From Reticulitermes lucifugus (taxonomy: Eukaryota; Arthropoda; Insecta; Blattodea; Rhinotermitidae), in NCBI GenBank assembly GCA_026260175.1, contig JAKCWW010007352.1, forward strand, positions 8,032 to 29,526: a DNA stretch of 21,495 nt, given 5' to 3'. Position 1 is the first letter of the stretch. Each line of letters begins with the position of its first letter. Under the pieces are notes generated by a model. That model had not been told where the DNA came from, made no database searches, and was given only the letters and a program-made list of their open reading frames with translations. A program made the position numbers and the translations under genes. Shown here in pieces: positions 1 through 8,783 of the stretch.

Positions 1-1002
1 TGTATCTGCGACAGATAGGGTGTAGGGCGTACACTGATCGGTGACTCAGCCAAGTGCCATGCCATAAGGCGACCAACACGAAGTGGAAAAGACGGATGTC
101 CTTCCCCTTTTGGCTGACCTGGCCTTCTTCGACGGCGCTGGACTGAAGTGGATAAAATTTATTAAAATATCCCTGGGAACAAAACACCCCTAGCAATAAA
201 TGCTGAAAAGTGCATGTACGGCTTATGGTCAAAAGGTTAGCAGCCCAATCTGCTCTAAATTTGTCACTCACTGAAACTGTCAAAACCGAATACTGTGTTC
301 GTCCAAATGGCCTGGCTTCGCAGAAGAAATATTATAACAGTCACAGCTTCATACTCGTAGACTCTAGTCGACCTTCAGATACTAGAGTGGCTGTTGACAA
401 TTCAGGTTAAAGACATAGCAGCACTGGTGGACACCTGCGATTCCGATTTTGTGAAACCGAAATTCTAGGACATTTGTTGTTCATATACACAAAAGGGTGG
501 CCTGCTTGGGATCTGAACCGGAACGTTCGGCTACAACAGCACTATCAGTAGAATTCCCTGCTAATGGGCCTAACGGAGTTGAAAACCTCTCCGCTTAAGC
601 ACCCGATGGCGTAAATGGATCCAGTTTCCGAAAATTATTTGGGAAAAGCTAATAAGACGAATAATGTCCAAAATAATATTCGTGCTTATTGCCACGTACC
701 ATGGTCAAAACTCGTTAGACTCGAACTCAATGAGACATAATGAACTATGGGAATTTTATTTTATTTGACAACAGTAGCTACCCACATCCCGTCGGGTCGC
801 TCAGTTTACAGAAATTCTACGTGCAATGAACAACGTGTTCGTTACATGAGACGTGTAACTGCCAGCCAAAGGAAAACATTTCCATCACCTTCTATAAGCA
901 CAATAAACAAAAATCCAATATATATATATATATTGTATAACAATATCCTGTTAACAAAATGCTACATACTTAATATTATACATGTTCCGTGCAGCTGTTT
1001 TA
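1..1002. other. intergenic/intronic sequence, no gene seen
   Basis: Read in six frames, this stretch has no exon-like open frame, splice-bounded block or recognisable transposon protein. A short (TA)n tract lies at about 918-932. On the minus strand around 485-600 there is a weak B-box-like string (GGTTCAGATCC) that could be an old tRNA-derived SINE remnant, but the rest of the element is not recognisable. Confidence 0.6.
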
Positions 1003-1060
1003 TATATGTACGGTTTTTATTTCCAACTACTGCACAATAAATTTTATTTTTACACTCCTA

Positions 1061-1093
1061 CATGTTTCGGCTGACTATTTCAGCCATCATCAG
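1061..1093 (-). ncRNA. hammerhead-like ribozyme motif, copy a
   Basis: On the minus strand the order is CTGATGA, an extra T, stem GGCTGA, loop AATAG, stem TCAGCC, then GAAAC followed by ATGTAGG. Stem II is a perfect 6-bp pair. ACATGT is a self-complementary helix III followed by A, as expected for position 17. The core fits the hammerhead consensus CUGANGA...GAAA except for the inserted T after A9. Stem I (GACTGA against GGAGTG) pairs poorly here. Self-cleavage is not shown. Confidence 0.5.
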
Positions 1094-1515
1094 TCAGTCA
1101 ACGTACATAGACATTTGCAGCGTATATCGTGTCTCTGAATGGTAAATGGCGTAGTAACTGATTTTACAGTTTAAAATACATATGTTATTACATAAAATCT
1201 ACATAACATCTGTCTCCAAACATGTCTCTCAACCAATTCCAGGTTTTGTAGGGTCGAGACCCCTGGCTGTAGTACCCAGTTGTTTACTTCTTGGTACAGA
1301 GATATTACCTAAGAAGTAAACAACCGGATATTACAGCCAGGGGTCTCGACCCTACAAAACCTGGAATTGGTTGAGAGACAGACTTTTGGAGACAGATTTT
1401 ATGTAACAACATACTGCATTTTAACATATGTATTTTAAACTACAAAATCAGTGACTACGACATTTACCATTCAGAGACACGATACACGCTGCTTATGTCT
1501 ATGTACGTTGACTCC

Positions 1516-1551
1516 CTGATGATCGCTGAAATAGTCAGCCGAAACATGTAG
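1516..1551 (+). ncRNA. hammerhead-like ribozyme motif, copy b
   Basis: This is the inverted partner of copy a. The order is TCC, CTGATGA, T, CGCTGA, loop AATAG, TCAGCC, GAAACATGTA, GGA. The flanking TCC and GGA can pair as a short stem I. Stem II has one mismatch at its base (C opposite C). Helix III is the palindrome ACATGT, which would pair most easily between two molecules, and the cleavage position would be the A after GT. Confidence 0.5.
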
Positions 1552-1615
1552 GAAAAATGTAAAAATAAATTTATTGTGCAGTAGTTGGTAATAAAAACCT
1601 TACATATAAAATGTT

Positions 1616-1647
1616 ACATGTTTCGGCCCAAGACTGCCATTATGAAG
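1616..1647 (-). ncRNA. degenerate hammerhead-like motif, copy c
   Basis: The minus strand reads TTCATAATGGC, loop region, GGGCC, GAAACATGTA. The GAAAC and palindromic ACATGT part is intact, but the CTGATGA box has decayed to TTCATAA, so it is very probably inactive. Confidence 0.35.
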
Positions 1648-1859
1648 CTTTATATAAAATATAGGAGTAAAACAGGTTGCACTGCATTTTAATATCTTCT
1701 TTTTGATATCCTTATATTGATGTTAGAAACTTGACTATACGAAACTAATTTAATGAAGGAAACCCCGTTATATTTTTAAAAGGATTAAATAATAAAACTA
1801 CCGTCAAATGAGGTATATTCACTGTATAAAATACATTCCTCTTATATTATTACATAAAG

Positions 1860-1893
1860 CCCGATGATGGCCCTCTTGGGCCGAAACATGTGG
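1860..1893 (+). ncRNA. hammerhead-like motif, copy d
   Basis: The sequence reads CCGATGA, T, GGCCC, TCTT, GGGCC, GAAACATGTGG. Stem II is strong (GGCCC with GGGCC). The first core U is replaced by C (CCGATGA for CTGATGA), and position 17 would be G, so activity is unlikely even if the ancestor was a ribozyme. Confidence 0.4.
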
Positions 1894-1930
1894 CTTGCTG
1901 TTAATGGGACACTGTTATACAATAAATATA

Positions 1931-3349
1931 ACTGTGTCTGACGGCAGTTGTATTAACTAATAACTATTATTTATAATGTCAAGATAATATTCCGGCATTC
2001 ACCTACAAATTTAGGAACCCCATTTTAAAAATCCCAACCAGGACACTTGGCAACTCAGCGGGGATACGAACAGGGCACATCTCAAATGTAGATCGCTGCT
2101 ACCAGACTAACATGCTTCATATGTTGGCATTTTATAAGGACTGGTGTATATCCTGTCACGATACACCTTCGTGACAACACCAATTCAATTACATTATATC
2201 GCTACGATGGAATGTACGCCAACTAAACTGTGTCATCCGACCTGAGTACCCGCTATCCTAACATGGTAAGAAGGAAGAAGACTGTAACATCTCCATGACA
2301 TGCAAAACAACAGGATAACCTTGAGAAACACTTTCCTGCAGGGAAAGGAAGAAAGTGATTGCTCAAGGAGTTGACAACTGGAAGGCTCTGTACACAAAGA
2401 TATTCTTTAGTCATGAAGCCCGTTGTTCTGGTTCATAAGTAATTTCTAAAAGTAGCAATCTTTTATACCTAACTAGGGCCCTTTGTACGGCGATTCGTCG
2501 CATCGCAAGGCCTGTACCTGCACCGACAGACGTAAACACCAAACACTAAAAGCGCTTGTAGACGGTAGGACCAATGTGACTAGCCGTATTTATCTGACCA
2601 CAGGAATGTTCCACAAATCAAATGTAAACTGTCCTATACGACAGCATAAAACGGTTCAACAGGGTGCATAAATATGAAGTCCCTTAAGCAATGTCACAGT
2701 TCTGGAACTGTAACGAAAAACATGCGCCGGTTCAAAACGAAAACTCATTAAAAGCGATTTCATCTTCAAGAACTGCGGTACGTAATTACAAGTACCAGGT
2801 GTATAAAAATCATATGCAAATACGCTCACAGCGTGCGGAATAAACTACTAAATTACAGTTACCCCGTACGTGAGGAATAAATTCCTCCGGAAATCTCACA
2901 AAATGTGAATTACAAGAATTTAATTAAAAATTCCCAGTACATAAAATTTCAGTTCCTCCCTGTAGCTCACAATAAGGAATGTAACTAGGCTTGCACGTAG
3001 TTACCCTCCAGCAATTCGCAACCCCATTTACCACACACACACACAGCCTTTGGCTTCCTCTTATACTGAATTCAATAGCCTGGAATCGAACTAGGCCCGT
3101 ATAGGAATCTTCGCTTACACACACATTGTAATGAAAATAACCCTATGACGCGCTGTTAAAAACCACCATCCCGGAAGAGCAATCACGCATCACGTATCGC
3201 GCATTTATGGATTCGGGGCTGTTAAGAACGAAAGCTTTAGACACAGTTCAGGTTACCTTCTCCCCGCTGCATAGTAACCAAACACAATGCGCAACTTTAA
3301 GGGTTATACCGACAACATTTTCAGACATAAAACGTAAAACTATGTATAT
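1931..3349. other. no gene seen; two possible tRNA-like SINE remnants
   Basis: No exon-like frame is recognisable. Two minus-strand B-box matches stand out: TTCGTATCCCC near 2059-2070 and a better one, GTTCGATTCC, within 3078-3097. Both could be heads of old tRNA-derived SINEs, but the downstream bodies do not resemble the main SINE family of this window. A short (CA)n run lies at about 3033-3047. Confidence 0.5.
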
Positions 3350-3605
3350 ATGTGGAGTAAAAATATAGCTCCACTCATTCTTAGCCTCGGCACAAGTACA
3401 GGGAAGCGGTCAACTTCACGCCCCGGCCACTTTATCCCTAGTAAAGTGCCCCCGGAAACCACGGAATGGGAGGCTGAGTTGGCCCCAGAGCCGGCCTGGA
3501 TACTTTGGAAAAGAGAAAAATCTCCTCCCCTTGCCGGGATTCGAACCCCGGATCGTCCAGCCCGTAGTCTAGTCACTAAAATGACTACGCTATCTCAGCC
3601 CCACA
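3350..3605 (-). mobile_element. tRNA-derived SINE, main family, copy 1
   Basis: The minus strand begins near 3605 with a tRNA-like head (GAGATAGCGTAGTCATTTTA for the A-box region) and an excellent B box, GGGGTTCGAATCCCGG, at about 3535-3553. The family body follows: the AGGCTGG-like landmark degraded to GAGGCTG, CTTTACTAGGGATAAAGTGG, CCGGGGCGTG, then TGAGTGGAGCTATA. The copy is nearly full length but lacks the terminal CCTTCATGG segment. Shadow ORFs of 78 and 93 codons across it are SINE sequence, not genes. Confidence 0.85.
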
Positions 3606-3924
3606 TTGTTACATTCAGATATCTTCAATGAACGTTCAACTAGACACGCTAATTCATGTGCTTCTATACACATACCGGTGAGGTGGTAATATTATCATGC
3701 TGGATATTTGCAGCTTCTGCGGTCGTGCGTGCGTGCGTGTGTGTGTGTGATATGTTACAGTATGTAGCCTAATGTGCTGTTTTACATAACACCTTTCATC
3801 TTAATGACTTGTTCACTGGTCTTGTAATTCATGAATACTATCTACACTGTTATATTTCGTTAGTTATGTGTACTAACTTTACTGTAAACACTATTTCTAG
3901 GCAAAGTACCTGTGCTTAATAAAG
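3606..3924. other. no gene seen; (TGCG)n/(TG)n microsatellite
   Basis: A simple repeat GTGCGTGCGTGCGTGTGTGT occupies about 3724-3750. The remainder is AT-rich spacer between two SINE copies in the same orientation, with no supported coding or RNA feature. Confidence 0.6.
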
Positions 3925-4183
3925 CACCACAACATGAAAGCACATAAGGGAGTGGAGGTATAGCGCCACCCATTCTTAACCTCGCCACACGATTCAGGTG
4001 AGTAATCAGCTTCACCTCCCGGCCGCTTTGCCCCAGAGGAAAGACGCCCCGGTTATCCACTGAACAGGTCCCGCAGCAGACATAGACGCTTTAAAGAGAG
4101 AACTCTCTTGCCCCTGCCGAGCATCAAACACGGGATCGTCCAGGCCGCAGCCTAGTCACTATGCGGACTACATTACACCCACC
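3925..4183 (-). mobile_element. tRNA-derived SINE, main family, copy 2
   Basis: Read on the minus strand it has the same layout as copy 1: a decayed tRNA-like head near 4183-4115 (GGACGATCCCGTGTTTGATG where a GGTTCGAATCC B box once stood), the mid-body AAGCGGCCGGGAGGTG, AGGTTAAGAATGGGTGGCGC, then TACCTCCACTCCC and the tail with CTTTCATG. It is more diverged than copy 1 and carries small deletions. The 66-codon frame inside is incidental. Confidence 0.75.
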
Positions 4184-4780
4184 CTTCAGTTTAATTCTGA
4201 CGATCTCCAAAAATATCTCGCTTTGTATCAACATGTGCATGTGATGTTTATAAACGTAATCCGCGACTCTCCAGCACACAATGTTTATCACAGCATTTAA
4301 CTATTTATTTATTTCTAGGATATCGAGTAAATATTAAATGGGATATTGCTTTGTGTTCCAAATACGGCCTTGCTACAGCCCAGGCGGAAACCGCCGCCTT
4401 TTTTCTACGCAGCACCGGATTCGCTACCAGTCAATCAAACCCATATTTGGGAATTAACAAAAATCCGACTGAACTCTGGTTCTTCAGAATACGTTTCACA
4501 TACAGTCTGATACTGCATGGAAATTGATATGTACTGCCACTAGGGGGCATCACCATACGGCCTGCTATCATCAAGGCCGTGCAAAATTGTGAGGTGGGAA
4601 CAACGATAATTTATTTCAGGAAAACGTATAAGAACCTAGCGACGGACCAAAATGTTTTGGTTTTATGACGATTAACTGAAGTTTCATTTTACTACGGAGG
4701 CACAAACACATCTAATAATCATTACAGTCCAAATTCATTCCAAACCCCAAAAAGCGCTACGTCTACAGCTTTCCCATAAC
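4184..4780. other. no gene seen; putative intron 3' of exon B
   Basis: If exon B (minus strand) ends at its donor at 4930, everything to the left, including the two SINE copies, is intron of that gene. I found no further downstream coding exon on the minus strand here. The next exon is presumably left of position 1. Confidence 0.4.
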
Positions 4781-4924
4781 TCAATCGTTAAAGCAGCAAA
4801 TCTCATTTACGACATTAAACTTTATGGACGTCCACTGCGCGAAAACCACGTGCGCAGCCACCGGGCTAACAGTCGCGGCAGTTTCGCCCTCCACGCAAGA
4901 GATCGAGCCAGTTTCAGCTCCCAG

Positions 4925-4930
4925 ACTCAC
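4925..4930 (-). promoter_or_regulatory. splice donor of exon B (AAG|GTGAGT)
   Basis: The minus-strand sequence CGCAAG|GTGAGT matches the metazoan 5' splice-site consensus exactly and is phase 0, after the Lys codon 297 of exon B. It gives the best-supported boundary of the gene. Confidence 0.75.
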
Positions 4931-5821
4931 CTTGCGTCTCACGGCTGTCTCAGTCAGTAGGTCACTCCTCTTGATCCACACCTCGTCAGTCGAGTCATAG
5001 TCGATAGTTGAGCTGGAGGAAGCCTGGGACTTCATCTCTATGAGCGAGCTATCGAAGAAGCGCTTGTCCAGGTGCGGCGACTGCAGGGGAGATACGCGCT
5101 GGTTGAATAACATGGGCGATAGCGGAGGGAACGCCCCCCCGATGTCCACAGTGGGCGACGAAACCGTGTGACGCCTCGCCAGCGATGCTGCAGGTAACGA
5201 ATTCTGCTGCTGCTGTTGCTGTTGTTGCTGCGGAGAATCCTTGCGGCTGCAGGCACTGCTGTTGGTATTTGAATTCTCGAACGACGATGCCGATGACGTT
5301 GACGTACTATCCTCTCGACCGGAAGTCGTGGTCGTCGTTGTCGTTGCCTGGTCATTTCCGTCATCACTTTTATCGTCATTATCATCATCGCCATCATCGT
5401 CTTCTTCATCGTCATCGTCATCGTCATCATCATCATCATCATCTTCTTCTTCGTGCTGAGCTGCAGCTTCCTCCTCCTCCTCGACTTCTCTACACTCTGA
5501 GAGCCGTCGTCCCTCCAGGATAGGCCTCAGGTAGGGCGACCTTAACTCCTGTTTTGGTAGGCGATTCACGTGATGTAAAAAGTAGTGTTGGAACCAGGCC
5601 ATGTCTTCGTCAGAGTCATCGGAGTTACTGTTACCGTGTAACAATTCTTTGAGGGCGGCCAACGAGCTAATGGTATTGTAATTTGTCGCTGTCGGGGACA
5701 CATCATCTTCTTCCTCGTCCTCATCTTCGTCCGGCTTTTCCTCGTGTATTTTTTCCGCTTCCTCTTCCTTCGTGTGGTCATCATGGTTCTCCTTGTTACT
5801 GCCTTCTTTTCTTTTTTCCAT
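4931..5821 (-). CDS. exon B: low-complexity acidic protein exon with phospho-motifs, gene not identified
   Basis: This 297-codon coding block runs leftward from an ATG at 5821. In-frame TAA codons at 5825-5827 and 5831-5833 bar upstream extension, so either the ATG is used or an internal acceptor joins. A possible acceptor (CTTCTGTGTCAG) lies just upstream and would give a leader exon before this ATG. The exon ends at a perfect donor, AAG|GTGAGT; 49 further open codons are intron. Residues 15-40 are Glu/Asp-rich. Residues 51-116 look globular (SSLAALKELL, WFQHYFLHHV, ILEGRRLSE). Residues 116-157 hold an acidic tract with 12 consecutive Asp; 159-166 Thr-rich; 198-206 nine Gln. Residues 216-297 carry ARRHTVSSP, PPLSPM, SPLQSP, KRFFDSSLIEM and DYDSTDEVWIKR, typical of kinase-regulated intracellular proteins. 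There is no signal peptide or membrane segment. The non-repetitive segments, codon-level conservative wobble in the Asp and Gln runs, and the donor argue for a real exon. Function unknown. Confidence 0.75.
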
Positions 5822-5833
5822 GTATTATTGTTA

Positions 5834-6979
5834 ACGTCGCCGCTGACACAGAAGACGCAAAACTGAGACAATCTGCTAAGTTGTACGCCTGTTTCCAACG
5901 CTGACAACGTCCCTTTTCCTTACCAGGGATATACGTAAAAGAAAAATCTGTGTCGTTCGACTGTAGCAGTTAATCTTCCACGGCAAGCATGGCGCTCCTA
6001 CTCAACATACTGCTTTAACAACAAAATAATCACTTCTAAACTCGTTGATACTTCTCTCTGTCCCTTATTTACAAATTATCAGGACCCAGTACTTGAACGC
6101 TTCTTGCACACCAGTTCACGATATAATAAATTCAAGGCCACTAAATATGAGCAGGAATCTATTGACTATACACGTTACGACTTCATAAAAAGGGATCCAT
6201 AAAACGTGTTTATAATGCAAATTCTTGCTCCATACTTTCAACCTATAAAATTAAAAAGACTAACATATTCACATCTAGTCACATAGCACTCACTTTTAAT
6301 ACCACGAGTAATGGTTATAAACTGTCTTAATGCAAAATATAAACAGTTTAGGCGAATTTCGTGCGGTCATTTAAATTGAAAATGTTCGTATAGCTGATCA
6401 AAATGTCACACAAAATATACGCTCTCCCATGGGTATGCTCTTCATAATCACACTGCGAATTGCTTGGTTATAACCTATTTCATTATCATAAATTCTATGA
6501 TCGGAATAAGCATAATTAATACTAGAATACAGACCTACAACCCACAACTGCTCAGGCAGTACCAATTAAGCACAAGTCACCACACAGAATATATCAGTCA
6601 CACGTCACTACGCTTCCGACAAAATATGGTGGAAATGAACATAATAAATACCCGAATTTCAGCCACGATCCCATTGCAGTTTCACACACTCACACACATA
6701 CAACTGGCACATGATTTAATTTTTCGCTAGCGAAGTACTGACCGAGGAGATAAGCCGCACACGTTCAACGGGAGGATTCGATATACACACGAGATTATCA
6801 TGATGGATTAATGTTCCGCTTATCAACTAATAATTAACAAAAATCTCGTCATGGAAGCACACTCGACTAGGAATGTGTAGAACATTGCAACGCGGTGCCA
6901 GTTGTGGCGGCTTGCCGACTAGAGCGCTGCAGTCGATTCATGGAAGCTGCCAACGTGACAGATTCAAAACACCACAGTA
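5834..6979. other. no gene seen; upstream sequence or intron of exon B
   Basis: This lies 5' of exon B on the minus strand, so it holds either its promoter and leader or an intron. The pyrimidine-rich CTTCTGTGTCAG just upstream of 5834 fits a 3' splice site. I see no TATA box or other promoter element that I would defend, and the small open frames (for example 6464-6730) have no protein-like composition. Confidence 0.45.
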
Positions 6980-6987
6980 CGCTAGTG
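6980..6987 (+). repeat. target-site duplication, left copy (CGCTAGTG)
   Basis: Eight bases, CGCTAGTG, immediately precede the hAT terminus CAGTGTTTCTC and are repeated perfectly at 7441-7448 after the other terminus. An 8-bp duplication is diagnostic of hAT transposition. Confidence 0.9.
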
Positions 6988-7440
6988 CAGTGTTTCTCAA
7001 ACTTTTTGTTCGAGGACCCCTTTTGGCTTCGAAAAATAACCACGGATCCTCACAGCCTTGCTCACGTTAATATAGAGTGTCCGGATGATATGTATCCAAA
7101 ATCATATATTTATATCTCAGAACTTATTATAGATAGGTACGAATACATAGAAGCATGCGTAACAATGCATTGCGTGATTTGACCTCACATAAAATGATTG
7201 TCGCTTGCTTCGTGGGTACAGGGTGTTTCTTAATTAGATAAGCTAACGATCATACGATATAAACATGTCGCCAATTAAAACATTTCCGCGATTATTTTTA
7301 ACTAAACATTATTCCTTTAATTAAAAAAAAAGTAAGTAAATTTCCAAGTAGCCATTACTGAAATGTATCCACGGATCCCCTGTGAACTGGTTGCGGATCC
7401 CTTGGGAAGGGATCTGCAAAGCACACTTTGGGAACCACTG
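6988..7440. mobile_element. non-autonomous hAT element (453 bp)
   Basis: The left end reads CAGTGTTTCTCAAACTTTTT and the reverse complement of the right end reads CAGTGGTTCCCAAAGTGTGC, imperfect terminal inverted repeats of the common hAT type (CAGTGGTTCYCAAA). Exact 8-bp duplications CGCTAGTG flank it. Internal sequence near both ends contains the GGACCCC / GGATCCC strings common in hAT derivatives. There is no transposase frame; the 95-codon frame across the left end is incidental. It is a MITE-type copy that depends on transposase supplied elsewhere. The intact duplication suggests it is not extremely old. Confidence 0.9.
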
Positions 7441-7448
7441 CGCTAGTG
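7441..7448 (+). repeat. target-site duplication, right copy (CGCTAGTG)
   Basis: This is identical to 6980-6987 and follows the terminal ACCACTG of the hAT element without a gap. Confidence 0.9.
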
Positions 7449-7678
7449 TGTAACACTCAAAAACCCTGACACGTCGCTCGTAAGGTAGCAGTACATTTAT
7501 TTATTCTACAGCCAATCTATCCTTGCATTTGCCTGAAATGACTGAGGAAAACCACGAAAATTTTCAATCAGGTTATTAGCGCTCTGTGCCAACATCTGAA
7601 TTCTGGTCCTCCGGAATACCATCCATATATAATGAAAGATTTATAGAATGACTGGTACAACGTGCGTGTGTTTGTGTG

Positions 7679-7812
7679 TGGCCGCATTACCTCTTGGTAA
7701 AGAACCCCGGTACTTATAGAATAAGAGGCTGGGTGGGCCCCACGGCCGGTATGGACGTTTTGGAGAAAAGAAAAATATTTTGTCCCTGCCGCGAATCGAA
7801 CCCCGGATCGTT
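7679..7812 (-). mobile_element. tRNA-derived SINE, main family, copy 3, truncated at the B box
   Basis: On the minus strand the copy starts at the B box (GGGGTTCGATTCGCGG, about 7789-7805) and runs through the family landmarks GGGCCCACCCAGCCTC, GTACCGGGGTTCTTTACC and AATGCGGCC. It lacks both the A-box half of the tRNA head and the 3' third. The B-box end abuts a (TATG)n tract. The left end abuts a (GT)n tract (about 7660-7680). Confidence 0.8.
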
Positions 7813-7890
7813 TTCATATGCATGTATATATGTGTATGTATGTATGTATGTATGTATGTATATATGTATGTTTGTTTGTTTGTTTATGCG
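7813..7890 (+). repeat. (TATG)n/(TTTG)n microsatellite
   Basis: Repeated TATG units with TA interruptions, then TTTG units, fill the gap between two SINE copies arranged head to head. Confidence 0.9.
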
Positions 7891-8180
7891 TGGGCCGGGT
7901 AGCGTAGTCAGTATAGCGACTTGCTACGGGTTTGACGGTCCGGGGATCGAATCCCGGTGGGGCGAGATTTTCCGCAGCCATCCAGACCGGCCCTGGGGCC
8001 CACCCAGCCTCCTATACAATGCGTACCGGGTCTCTTTCCCAGGGGTAAAGCGGCCGGGGCGTGCAGTTGACCACCCACCCTCATCTAATGCCATGGTTAA
8101 AGAAAGAGTAGAGCTATACCTCCACTCCCCCTCTGGGCCTTCATGGCCCGTTCTACGGAGAACTTTGCCTTTACCTTTTA
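7891..8180 (+). mobile_element. tRNA-derived SINE, main family, copy 4 (best full-length copy)
   Basis: The head TGGGCCGGGTAGCGTAGTCA holds an A-box-like segment, and GGGGATCGAATCCCGG at about 7941-7956 is the B box, the two internal RNA polymerase III promoter elements of tRNA-derived SINEs. The body then reads CAGACCGGCCCTGGGGCCCA, CCAGCCTCCTATACAATG, GGGTAAAGCGGCCGGGGCGT, GTTAAAGAAAGAGTAGAGCT, ACCTCCACTCCCC, CCTTCATGGCCCG and a T-rich end. This is the best copy in the window for defining the family consensus. The 176-codon open frame that spans copies 3 and 4 is a by-product of the two insertions and not a host gene. Confidence 0.9.
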
Positions 8181-8783
8181 TATATGTTTATGCAACGGAT
8201 AGCTAACGTTTATTTTCATGCTCCAACACACCGGTTGCTAAGTTTAGGGTAAGGCGCGGAGAGAAAATGGCACGCATTGTAGCCCCTCGGTACTGGATGG
8301 AGGTATCATTTATGTATAATGGTACAAGACTGTGTATATAGAACTCTCCCACTGTGACACAAGACTCCGCCGTTAAAAACCTTTTAGAAAATGTCTACAT
8401 CGTTAACTAAAAAAAAGTAGAAGCGGAAGCAATAAGGAAGAATTATTATAATTATCGAGTGACTAATAACAACGTGATTACGAAACTCGAAGGCTTGTCA
8501 AGCCGCTAAATCTATTTTAAACTGGTTCAATCCGGTTCTTATCACGACAATCTATTTACATAAACCCAGTTTTAGCACTATCCGCCCACTTCCGTCACGC
8601 CTCGCAACTGTCTGATACATCTTTCCAGCAGAACAGTTGTATGCCTTTAGAGTCAAAAAGACTCTACAGTCCAGTACATTTCAGAGTGGCCCAATTTTAG
8701 GAGATCTGAGATTTTCATTGCTATAAAGATTAGTGTTACGGTCTTCTGATTTAATGCACCGTGCAGTCTGGTAGATGAATATT
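8181..8783. other. no gene seen; short perfect hairpin near 8648
   Basis: No exon-like frame. TAGAGTC, AAAAA, GACTCTA at 8648-8666 forms a 7-bp hairpin. The stretch just left of 8784 lies on the outward side of a solitary hammerhead-like motif and may be a remnant of its terminal repeat. Confidence 0.45.

Larger units (their letters stand above)
1003..1608. mobile_element. 606-bp foldback element with two inverted hammerhead-like motifs
   Basis: This is a near-perfect giant palindrome. The left arm (about 1003-1292) is the reverse complement of the right arm (about 1311-1608), with an 18-nt central spacer at 1293-1310. Checkable paired landmarks are TTTACTTCTT at 1283-1292 with AAGAAGTAAA at 1311-1320, the block around GGTCGAGACCCCTGGCTG near 1251 with its complement near 1337, and CAACTACTGCAC near 1024 with GTGCAGTAGTTG near 1576. 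Each arm contains a CTGATGA...CCGAAACATGT motif, at 1061-1093 on the minus strand and 1516-1551 on the plus strand, with the GAAAC side facing outward. No transposase or reverse transcriptase is encoded, so it is non-autonomous. My preferred reading is an inverted pair of Penelope-like terminal repeats; a foldback DNA transposon or MITE is the alternative. The inverted repeat is seen directly; the class is inferred. Confidence 0.8.
1612..1930. mobile_element. second inverted pair of hammerhead-like termini, degraded
   Basis: Two divergent copies of the motif face outward, at 1616-1647 (minus) and 1860-1893 (plus). Their inner flanks are also inverted repeats of each other: the left side reads GCCATTATGAAGCTTTATAT and the complement of the right side reads GCCATCATCGGGCTTTATGT, over roughly 50 bp. 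The outer flanks do not match, so the boundaries are approximate. It directly abuts the 1003-1608 foldback, suggesting nested or tandem insertion. No ORF is present inside. Confidence 0.5.

Noticed and set aside
5038-5459. Overlapping frames on both strands at exon B rich in Met/Thr, His or Ser.
   Set aside because: They are alternate-frame readings of the Asp/Glu/Gln codon repeats; only the 5821-to-4931 minus frame has non-repetitive protein-like segments and a splice donor.
7891-7965. A genuine tRNA gene at the SINE copy 4 head.
   Set aside because: A and B boxes are present, but the acceptor stem does not close and the sequence continues into a SINE body shared by seven other loci.
7676-8206. 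176-codon plus-strand ORF, among the longest in the window.
   Set aside because: It runs through two SINE copies and a microsatellite (the YVCMYVCMY run is translated TATG repeat), so it is not a gene.
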